A DNA stretch of 33,272 nucleotides from an uncultured Paludibacter sp. GTDB taxonomy: Bacteria; Bacteroidota; Bacteroidia; Bacteroidales; Paludibacteraceae. Shown here in pieces: positions 1 through 7,400 of the stretch (position 1 is the stretch's first letter; each line of letters starts with the position of its first letter). The notes beneath the pieces are model-generated. The model ran no database searches and had not been told where the DNA came from. It was given only the letters and a program-made list of their open reading frames with translations. The stretch covers positions 1 to 33,272 of the forward strand of contig CALMZF010000035.1 in NCBI GenBank assembly GCA_937870645.1. The letters run 5' to 3'. The position numbers were made by a program, and so were the translations under genes.

Positions 1-1068
1 GAAAAAGGACTGAATTACGGCGCACTCCCCAAAGGTCTGCTAAAATTTCATTCGTATAAGGATGAAAAACGGACACCGATGCTCGAACACCTGGTGGAAG
101 GAGCTGTGTATGCCTCAACAGCTTCGGGGCAGGTAAATATTCATTTTACGGTGTCGGCTGAGCACCGTAGCCTGTTCGAAAAACACCTGGCCGAAAATCT
201 TCCCCGATTTGAAAAACGGTTTGGTGTCAAGTACAATGTTCATTTTTCGGAGCAAAAGCCATCGACCGATACCATCGCAGCCGATGCCGAAAATAATCCG
301 TTCCGCGATAAGGGAGAACTGGTTTTCCGTCCCGGTGGTCATGGTGCACTCATCGAAAACCTGAACGACCTCCACGCCGATATTATTTTTATCAAAAACA
401 TTGATAATGTAGTTCCCGATGCAATGAAAGAGGTGACTATTACCTACAAAAAAGTGATAGCAGGCGTGTTGGTACACTATCAGCAGCAGGCATTTGCTTA
501 CCTGAAGGAACTTGAAAATGAAAAGATATCGGATGCCAAACTCACCGTCATAGCTCAGTTCTGCGAAAAGAAACTGAATAATCACGCCGACAACCTGAAG
601 TCACTTTCGGGGAATGAACTGCGGCAATACCTTATGGGCAAACTGAACCGGCCCATTCGAGTATGCGGTATGGTGAAAAATGCCGGAGAACCCGGCGGAG
701 GTCCATTCCTTACCGTCAATGCCGATGGAACTGTGTCTCCGCAAATCCTCGAAAGTTCGCAAATTGACACAGATAATCCTGCCGATAAGGAAAAAATGAT
801 GAATTCCACCCACTTCAATCCGGTGGATTTGGTGTGCGGTGTGAAGGATTACAAAGGGCGAAAATTTGACCTGCTAAAGTTTGTGGATAAGAACACCGGT
901 TTTATTTCCTCCAAATCAAAAAGCGGGAAAGAACTTAAAGCCCTCGAATTGCCGGGTCTGTGGAACGGAGCCATGAGCGACTGGAATACCATTTTTGTAG
1001 AAGTGCCCATCGAAACCTTCAATCCGGTAAAAACTGTCAACGATTTGCTGCGCAAAGAGCACCAGTAG
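1..1068 (+). CDS. DUF4301 family protein (3' part; 5' end outside window)
   Basis: The reading frame is open from base 1, so the gene starts before the window and about 355 C-terminal residues are seen. The first visible residues (EKGLNYGALPKGLLKFH) and the later stretch with FRPGGHGALIENLNDL and IIFIKNIDNV match what I know of DUF4301, a Bacteroidetes family of roughly 500 residues whose fold resembles sugar nucleotidyltransferases. A glycine-rich stretch, GEPGGGPF, lies near the middle. No signal peptide can be judged because the N-terminus is missing. The substrate is unknown and I do not assign a reaction. The first ATG, at 79, is internal and not the true start. A strong terminator follows within 20 bases of the stop, so the transcript ends here. 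Confidence 0.85.
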   Translation, partial: EKGLNYGALPKGLLKFHSYKDEKRTPMLEHLVEGAVYASTASGQVNIHFTVSAEHRSLFEKHLAENLPRFEKRFGVKYNVHFSEQKPSTDTIAADAENNPFRDKGELVFRPGGHGALIENLNDLHADIIFIKNIDNVVPDAMKEVTITYKKVIAGVLVHYQQQAFAYLKELENEKISDAKLTVIAQFCEKKLNNHADNLKSLSGNELRQYLMGKLNRPIRVCGMVKNAGEPGGGPFLTVNADGTVSPQILESSQIDTDNPADKEKMMNSTHFNPVDLVCGVKDYKGRKFDLLKFVDKNTGFISSKSKSGKELKALELPGLWNGAMSDWNTIFVEVPIETFNPVKTVNDLLRKEHQ

Positions 1069-1086
1069 GATACGTATATAACAATG

Positions 1087-1120
1087 AAAAAAGGATGTTT
1101 TTTGACGAACATCCTTTTTT
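1087..1120 (+). terminator. Rho-independent terminator after the DUF4301 gene
   Basis: A perfect 13-bp inverted repeat (AAAAAAGGATGTT, 1087-1099, and AACATCCTTTTTT, 1108-1120) encloses an 8-base loop and ends in a run of six T. It starts 18 bases after the stop codon. Confidence 0.85.
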
Positions 1121-1348
1121 GTTGAATAATGTGAATTCTATACAGAGGAATGTACACTCTAACACCCGAATGTGTCGTCCCAACGTGGAGTGTTTTTCAA
1201 CAGGCAAATTTTTCCCGCAAACCAGTAAAGCCCCAAAGAAGGTGTTTTTTTTATTCATTTATTCCGGTTTTTTTTCTGTAGGGTTGGGGGCAATCGATTA
1301 TGTTATACGGAGACCTCTAATTTGTATTCACATGAATATAACCCGATA
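1121..1348. other. Intergenic stretch without a recognisable gene
   Basis: This lies between the terminator of the DUF4301 gene and the glucanase promoter. It holds an imperfect inverted pair, ACACTC (1152-1157) and GAGTGT (1186-1191), the second followed by T residues, which could be a weak second terminator. An open frame crosses the region but continues out of the preceding gene in another frame and has no protein-like composition, so I do not call it. Confidence 0.4.
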
Positions 1349-1380
1349 TTTGGGCACTCAAATATAATTTAATATATTTG
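1349..1380 (+). promoter_or_regulatory. Bacteroidetes-type promoter of the GH16 gene
   Basis: TTTG at 1349-1352 and TATATTTG at 1373-1380 are separated by 20 bases, a full match to the Bacteroidetes consensus (TTTG, 19-21 bases, TAnnTTTG). Transcription would start near 1387, giving an unusually long leader of about 170 bases before the ATG at 1561. Confidence 0.7.
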
Positions 1381-1495
1381 CAACCAAATTTGGTTTTTGG
1401 TGACAATCACTAACCATTTTATGAGGCAATTTCTCCGGACTCTGCTTCATTTTTTTTTGCCGTCAACCGGATGGATACTCTTATCCCCGTTTGCC

Positions 1496-1526
1496 GATAA
1501 TACTATGATAATACTATGATAATATT
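1496..1526 (+). repeat. 11-bp tandem repeat in the GH16 leader
   Basis: GATAATACTAT occurs twice in tandem (1496-1506, 1507-1517) and is followed by a partial third copy, GATAATATT (1518-1526). It lies 35 bases before the start codon of the glucanase gene, inside its predicted untranslated leader. Confidence 0.8.
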
Positions 1527-1560
1527 AAGATTCTGAATTTATTAATTAAATCTAAGGTAT

Positions 1561-3120
1561 ATGAAATCACGTTTTATGTTTTTATTGTGTTTGTTTTACA
1601 TTTCTTTTCAGTTAACAGCAAATGCTCAGGAAAAAAGTCTGTGGAAAATGGTTTTTGAGGATGAATTTAATGCCCAAACTTTTAACACTAAATACTGGAG
1701 TTATTGTACACGTGCAAATCCTGACTGGGCAAAATATCTCACATCGTCGCCTGCAACAGTGAACAATGCTGATGGCTTCCTGAAACTCAGACTTATCAAA
1801 AATACCGATACCAGTGTGGACAATGTGCCTTATTTGAGTGGTGGAATTCAAACTAAGTCTAAATTTAACTTTAAATACGGCAAGGTGGAAGTACGTGCTA
1901 AATTTAGTAATGGTCAGGGTTCCTGGCCGGCCATCTGGATGATGCCTCAGGATGCCAGTGCCGGCTGGCCGGCCTGTGGAGAGATTGATATTATGGAACA
2001 CGTGAATTCAGAAGACAGAATTCACCAAACAATCCATTCAGATTTTTCAAATACACAAGGAATCAAAAACCCGTCCCCAACGCTGACAACGGCTTTCGAC
2101 AAAAATGCCTTTAATGTATATGGTGTTGAATGGCACCCTGACAGACTCGATTTTACACTAAATGGCAAGCTTACATTTAGCTATCCGCGTATCAATACCA
2201 CCAAAACCGGTCAGTGGCCATTCGATAAACCTTTTTACATCATTCTGAACATGGCTGGTGGCGGCAGCTGGACAGGCGCTATTACCGAGACCGCGCTTCC
2301 ATTCGAAATGCAGGTGGATTGGGTACGTGTGTACGAACGCGATCCCGAAGGACCCTATATTGTACCCGGATGGACATCGAATAAATCTCAAAATAACACT
2401 CATAACGACACTTATTGGGCTAATACCTTTGTTAAGAAAATCACAACAACTGGTGCTCTGAATAACCTGAATTATGAGACTTCACAGCGTCCTGAATCTT
2501 ATTATTACGAACATGCCGATACGTTAAACGTCACCGAAAACAGTAGTGTTTCTTTTGACCTGACAGCAAATTCACTGGGCGACTATACTACAAGTACCGT
2601 ACTTCAGGATTTGAGGTACACCTGCAACTATGTGTATGCCGATTTTGATGGTGATAAACGTTTCGAAACTTCGCTCGAACGTATTGGAAATGTGCCTCCT
2701 ACTAATGGAGTGGGAGGAAATTTTAATGTCATGAACATTTCGCGGACACTGAATATCCCACAGAATAGTTCAGGTCGTACAGGACGGGTGAGAGTAATTT
2801 ACCATAATGCCTGGTCCGACAGGTTATCACCCGAAACAAGCGTTTTTGAAGGTTTGGTCTACGATTTTCCCATACGGATTAAACAAAAAGATACAAAAGT
2901 GCAGCAAATTGAACACCGTCCGGCAGTTTACCGGCATGGAGAATATGTTATATCTGAAAATATTGACGGAAATTACAAAGTAGAACTTTTCAATGCAAGC
3001 GGACAGTGCTTACAGGTTGATCATTATCGCGATACAAATTTTAGAATACAAGCACCTAAAGGTTTTGTAATTGTCAGAATTACCAACTCCTTAGGGTATT
3101 CATTCAGTTATAAATTGTAG
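1561..3120 (+). CDS. Secreted GH16 endo-beta-glucanase (laminarinase-like) with probable type IX secretion domain
   Basis: A 519-residue exported glycoside hydrolase. A signal peptide covers about residues 1-22 (basic start, hydrophobic core, cut near TANAQ). The GH16 domain spans about 26-260 and carries the family signature GEIDIMEH, with catalytic Glu141 and Glu146 and Asp143 between them. GH16 enzymes of this type hydrolyse beta-1,3- or mixed-linkage glucans; the exact polysaccharide cannot be read here. Residues about 280-440 form a beta-rich domain containing YADFDGDKRFE, reminiscent of the GEVED domain. The last 65 or so residues (GNYKVELFNASGQ, then KGFVIVRITN, ending SYSFSYKL-like) resemble the C-terminal sorting domain of type IX secretion cargo, which fits the PorT gene in this window. 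The gene stands alone, without SusC/SusD partners, behind its own promoter. Confidence 0.9.
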   Translation: MKSRFMFLLCLFYISFQLTANAQEKSLWKMVFEDEFNAQTFNTKYWSYCTRANPDWAKYLTSSPATVNNADGFLKLRLIKNTDTSVDNVPYLSGGIQTKSKFNFKYGKVEVRAKFSNGQGSWPAIWMMPQDASAGWPACGEIDIMEHVNSEDRIHQTIHSDFSNTQGIKNPSPTLTTAFDKNAFNVYGVEWHPDRLDFTLNGKLTFSYPRINTTKTGQWPFDKPFYIILNMAGGGSWTGAITETALPFEMQVDWVRVYERDPEGPYIVPGWTSNKSQNNTHNDTYWANTFVKKITTTGALNNLNYETSQRPESYYYEHADTLNVTENSSVSFDLTANSLGDYTTSTVLQDLRYTCNYVYADFDGDKRFETSLERIGNVPPTNGVGGNFNVMNISRTLNIPQNSSGRTGRVRVIYHNAWSDRLSPETSVFEGLVYDFPIRIKQKDTKVQQIEHRPAVYRHGEYVISENIDGNYKVELFNASGQCLQVDHYRDTNFRIQAPKGFVIVRITNSLGYSFSYKL

Positions 3121-3131
3121 GGATCTTTTTT

Positions 3132-3163
3132 TTGTTGGGTAAAATGTCTTGTTGGGTAAAATG
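3132..3163 (+). repeat. Direct repeat of 15 bp after the GH16 gene
   Basis: TTGTTGGGTAAAATG occurs at 3132-3146 and again at 3149-3163, two bases apart, right after the glucanase stop codon. The function is unknown; it may be a replication-slippage duplication. Confidence 0.75.
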
Positions 3164-3248
3164 AAACGAAATACGCAGGTATTGAAGTGGAGTTTTACCA
3201 CTCTCAGTTTATTAAAGTATTTTTTTTGATCTGGATATCCGGAGGGTG

Positions 3249-3321
3249 AGCCTTTTTGGGGACTCGAACCCCAGACCTATTCATTACGAATGAATTGCTC
3301 TACCAACTGAGCTAAAAAGGC
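3249..3321 (-). tRNA. tRNA-Thr (anticodon CGT)
   Basis: The minus strand folds into a complete 73-base cloverleaf: acceptor GCCTTTT/AAAAGGC, D arm GCTC/GAGC with AGTTGGTA loop, anticodon stem ATTCA/TGAAT with loop TTCGTAA, five-base variable region AGGTC, T arm TGGGG/CCCCA with TTCGAGT, and discriminator T. Anticodon CGT reads ACG threonine codons. The CCA end is not encoded. A TATCTTTG element lies 17 bases upstream of the 5' end. Confidence 0.95.
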
Positions 3322-3338
3322 TTGTTTGTTTTCGCGTG

Positions 3339-3346
3339 CAAAGATA
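3339..3346 (-). promoter_or_regulatory. -7 element of the tRNA-Thr promoter
   Basis: The minus strand reads TATCTTTG, a full match to TAnnTTTG, just upstream of the tRNA. I see no TTG at the expected -33 distance, so only the -7 box is called. Confidence 0.45.
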
Positions 3347-3462
3347 GACTTTTTTTGGAATAATGTAAAAAATAAATTCTCATTTTTCGGATTATACTTG
3401 CTTAGTAACCGTTGAAAGGTGTTCGAAGCCACAATCCCCCGAATGTTTTGGTTCATTTTCGA

Positions 3463-4155
3463 TTATTGGTCTTTCAGACTGTTGTAGTATTTCACTACCT
3501 TAATAAGATTTTCTTTGCGGATTGATTTTATTTTTTGTTGACGGAAGAAATGCTCCATGTAAGGCTCCTTGTCGGCAAGTGCATGTCTCACCGATTTGAG
3601 GTTTACAATTTTGTAAGCCTGATTGCCGTCCACCACCAGATACCAGCTGTCGGGCTCCGGGATAAATTCGGCTGGAACGGTACCGATAATCGGTTTTGCA
3701 TATTCCACCGGCTTAAACCGGACTGTCCGGCGCTGAAGCAGGTGACACTCACCGGTTTCGAGCAGCTCATAAAAGCCGCCTTTACCAATAAATGGCAGAT
3801 ATACGTAGGTGGAATTTCCAATGACCACTTTGTTCAGAAATCCGGGATTGCCGATGGCGTAAGCTTTACCATCTGCCTCATATTCAATTTCATCCGTAGA
3901 AATATTGTAGCGCAGCGGAGCACTGACTACTACTGTGTCTTTCATATATAGTTTTCCCGGAGTAAATTTTGGGTTTTGGTATGGACTTCCTTTAATATCT
4001 TTATAGTCAATTACATTCCTGGCGTGCAGGTTGTTCTCATAGTAACCTGTGAAAAAATGTTCGGAATAAATGGTGGGCGTAGTTTCCCATTGAGCCAACA
4101 GATTGAAAGTAGGGAAGAGTAATAGGATAAATAAAATGATTTTGTAAGTTTTCAT
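3463..4155 (-). CDS. Exported protein of unknown function (Bacteroidetes)
   Basis: About 230 residues from the ATG at 4155. I prefer this start to the upstream one at 4191 because it opens directly into a signal peptide (MKTYKIILFILLLFPTFNLLAQ). The mature part has a stretch GSPYQNPKFTPGKLYMKD followed by LRYNISTDEIEYE and IGNP, a pattern I associate with unnamed exported Bacteroidetes proteins (a beta-rich region with PLRYN-type motifs). The C-terminal 60 residues are basic (KSIRKENLIKVVKYY). No catalytic motif or lipobox is visible. It stands alone between tRNA-Thr and the car gene, to which it is divergent. The function is unknown. Confidence 0.8.
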   Translation of the reverse strand: MKTYKIILFILLLFPTFNLLAQWETTPTIYSEHFFTGYYENNLHARNVIDYKDIKGSPYQNPKFTPGKLYMKDTVVVSAPLRYNISTDEIEYEADGKAYAIGNPGFLNKVVIGNSTYVYLPFIGKGGFYELLETGECHLLQRRTVRFKPVEYAKPIIGTVPAEFIPEPDSWYLVVDGNQAYKIVNLKSVRHALADKEPYMEHFFRQQKIKSIRKENLIKVVKYYNSLKDQ

Positions 4156-4293
4156 ATGCCAATATGTTAGTGAAGTAACCTTTTTGTCCAAATATTGCGG
4201 TATAAAGATACTAAAACACTGGAATATTTATTATCCTGTTGGCAATTAAAATCTAATCGTTCCTTAATTATTTCTTAAACAGCTTTCAGCCCG

Positions 4294-4324
4294 TTGTAAA
4301 AACGAAACAAAATCCGTACTTTTG
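4294..4324 (+). promoter_or_regulatory. Promoter of the carbamoyl-phosphate synthase gene
   Basis: TTG at 4294-4296 and TACTTTTG at 4317-4324, separated by 20 bases, match the Bacteroidetes promoter consensus. Transcription from about 4331 gives an A/T-rich leader of about 115 bases. I see no convincing riboswitch or attenuator in the leader. Confidence 0.75.
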
Positions 4325-4445
4325 CACAAAATTGAGGATAAAATGATGATAAATGTTCGAAATTCGAATAAAAATGCATAATTGCATATAAAAATCATTT
4401 TTTCCTTTTTTTGAGTAAAAAAATCTAACACTCAATATACATACA

Positions 4446-7400
4446 ATGCATCACAAACCCCTTCATCTTGTTCTGGAAGACGGAACAGTATTTAAAGGAA
4501 AATCATTTGGTTATGAAAAGCCTGTAGCGGGCGAAGTTGTATTCAGCACCGGAATGGTGGGTTACACCGAAAGTTTGTCGGACCCCTCGTACTCCGGGCA
4601 GATACTCACCCTCACTTATCCGCTCATAGGAAATTACGGCGTTCCCAAGGATGAAATTATTGATGGAATTTCTACTTTTTACGAATCGGAAAAAATACAG
4701 GCAGCGGGTCTTATTGTTTCCGATTTTTCGTTTGAACACAGCCACTGGAACGCATCCATGAGCCTGAGCGACTGGCTCAAAGAAAATAAAGTTCCGGCGG
4801 TTTTTGGTATCGATACGCGCGAACTCACAAAACTGGTACGCGAAAAAGGTACCATGCTCGGCAAACTCGTTTTTCCCGGAGAAGAAGATATTGAGTTTGT
4901 CAATCCCGATGACGAAAATCAGGTTGCCAGGGCGAGTTGCAAAGAAGTAATCACTTATGGCAGGGGGAAAAACAAAGCGGTGCTTGTGGATTGCGGTGTG
5001 AAGCACAACATCATTCGCTGTCTGCTTCAGCGGGATACAACCGTGGTTCGGGTGCCCTGGAATTATGATTTTAATGCCCTGGAATATGATGGATTGTTTA
5101 TTTCCAACGGTCCCGGGAATCCGGCATACTGCGAGCAAACGGTTGAAAATATCCGCACAGCGATGGAAGCCGACAAACCGATATTTGGTATCTGTATGGG
5201 TAATCAGTTGCTTTCGTTAGCTGGTGGAGCAAAAACATATAAACTTAAATACGGTCACCGGAGTTGCAATCAGCCCGTACAGTTAGCGGGTACCCATCGT
5301 GCTTTCGTTACTTCTCAAAATCATGGTTTTGCAGTGGATAATTCCACGCTTACAGCCGACTGGGAACCGCTATTCATCAATATGAACGACGGAACAAACG
5401 AAGGTATCCGTCACAAAACAAAACCCTGGTTTTCGGCACAGTTTCATCCCGAAGCATCGGCCGGACCTACCGATACCGAATTTCTTTTCGATGTATTTAT
5501 CCGAACGATAAATGAAAAAAATATTTCTGTTCCCAAACTGATTGAAGAAGAACTGGATGCCAAACTGGTGGCAAAACATAATTACATTTCGGCCGAAAAA
5601 GGTGAAATTAAAAAAGTTCTCGTGCTTGGTTCAGGTGCCCTGAAAATTGGTGAAGCCGGCGAATTTGATTATTCCGGTTCGCAGGCACTCAAAGCTTTGC
5701 GCGAAGAAGGGGTGGAAACGGTACTTATCAATCCTAACATTGCCACCGTACAGACATCCGAAGGCATAGCCGATAAGGTGTATTTCCTGCCTGTAACGCC
5801 CGATTTTGTGGAACAGGTCATCGAAAAGGAACGTCCTGATGGCATTTTTCTATCTTTTGGCGGGCAGACCGCACTCAACTGCGGGGTAGCACTTTACCGT
5901 ACTAAAATTCTTGAAAAATACAATGTGAAAGTATTGGGAACCCCGGTACAATCAATTATTGACACCGAAGACCGTGAAATTTTCAATCAGAAACTTTCGG
6001 AAATTGATGTGAAATATATTAAAAGTGAAGCAGTTACATCTCTTGACGATGCCCTCAGGGCAGCCAATACGCTGGGTTATCCGGTTATTGTGCGTGCAGC
6101 TTATGCTCTTGGAGGTCTTGGTAGTGGATTTTGCGATAATGATGATGAGCTGAAAACGCTTGTAAACAAAGCATTCTCCTATTCGCCACAGGTATTGGTC
6201 GAAAAATCACTGAAAGGCTGGAAAGAAATAGAATATGAAGTAGTGCGCGACCGGTACGACAACTGTATTACCGTATGTAATATGGAGAATTTTGATCCGC
6301 TTGGCATTCACACGGGCGAAAGTATTGTGGTAGCTCCATCCCAGACACTCACCAACAGGGAGTATTACAAACTTCGCGAACTGTCCATTCGCATCATTCG
6401 TCATATTGGCATTGTGGGCGAATGCAACGTGCAGTATGCCTTTGATCCGGTTTCGGAAGATTACCGGGTGATAGAAGTCAATGCTCGTCTGAGCCGTTCA
6501 TCGGCACTGGCGTCTAAAGCTACGGGTTATCCGCTGGCTTTCGTAGCTGCCAAACTGGGACTGGGTTATGGACTTGCCGAACTGAAAAATTCTATTACAA
6601 AAGTTACTTCTGCTTTCTTTGAACCCGCACTCGATTATGTGGTCTGCAAAATTCCACGTTGGGATTTGGGTAAATTCCACGGAGTATCACGTGAACTGGG
6701 TAGCAGCATGAAATCGGTAGGCGAGATTATGTCTATCGGACGGAATTTTGAGGAAGTACTCCAAAAAGGACTTCGAATGGTAGGTCTGGGGATGCATGGG
6801 TTTGTGGGAAATAAGGAATTCGAAACCGGAAATGTAGAGAAGGATTTGGCTGTGCCTACCGATCGTCGGATTTTCTTCCTTGCGCAAGCTTTTCACGAAG
6901 GATACACAGTGGACCGAATTCACGAACTCACCAAAATAGACAAGTGGTTTCTCTATAAATTGCAGCAAATAGTGGATATGGAACGGGAACTTTCGGATTT
7001 CGATAAGCTGAGTGATTTATCCGACGAACTATTATTGGAAGCAAAAAAGAAAGGGTTTTCTGATTTCCAGATTACACGCATGGTGGTGAAAAGCAATAGC
7101 CACGATATGGACGAAGAAACCAAAAAAGCACGTGAATACCGCAAAAGTCGCGGAATATTCCCGGTAGTGAAGCAAATAGATACCCTGGCTGCCGAATATC
7201 CGGCATTGACCAATTATCTGTATGTGACTTACAACGGCACTACCACCGATGTGCATTACATGGGCGATCACCGCTCGGTAGTGGTACTGGGATCGGGTGC
7301 CTATCGCATTGGTTCCTCGGTGGAATTCGACTGGTGCGGGGTGAATGCGCTCACCACTATCCGAAATCAGGGACTTCGGTCGGTGATGATTAATTATAAC

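Noticed and set aside
1152-1195. Second terminator from ACACTC/GAGTGT
   Set aside because: The arms are only six bases with a 28-base loop, and a far stronger terminator lies just upstream.
960-1367. Open frame of 135 codons running out of the DUF4301 gene
   Set aside because: It overlaps the gene in another frame, crosses the terminator, and has no family-like pattern or start context.
3249-3321. tRNA-Thr as a possible integration site of a mobile element
   Set aside because: No integrase, no partial tRNA copy and no foreign-looking gene is found next to it.
4196-4250. Promoter for the exported hypothetical protein on the minus strand
   Set aside because: The best -7 candidate, TATCTTTA, misses one consensus base and has no TTG at the right distance.
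4325-4445. Possible pyrimidine-responsive attenuator or riboswitch in the car leader
   Set aside because: The leader is A/T-rich with no stable alternative hairpins or U-run terminator that I can see.
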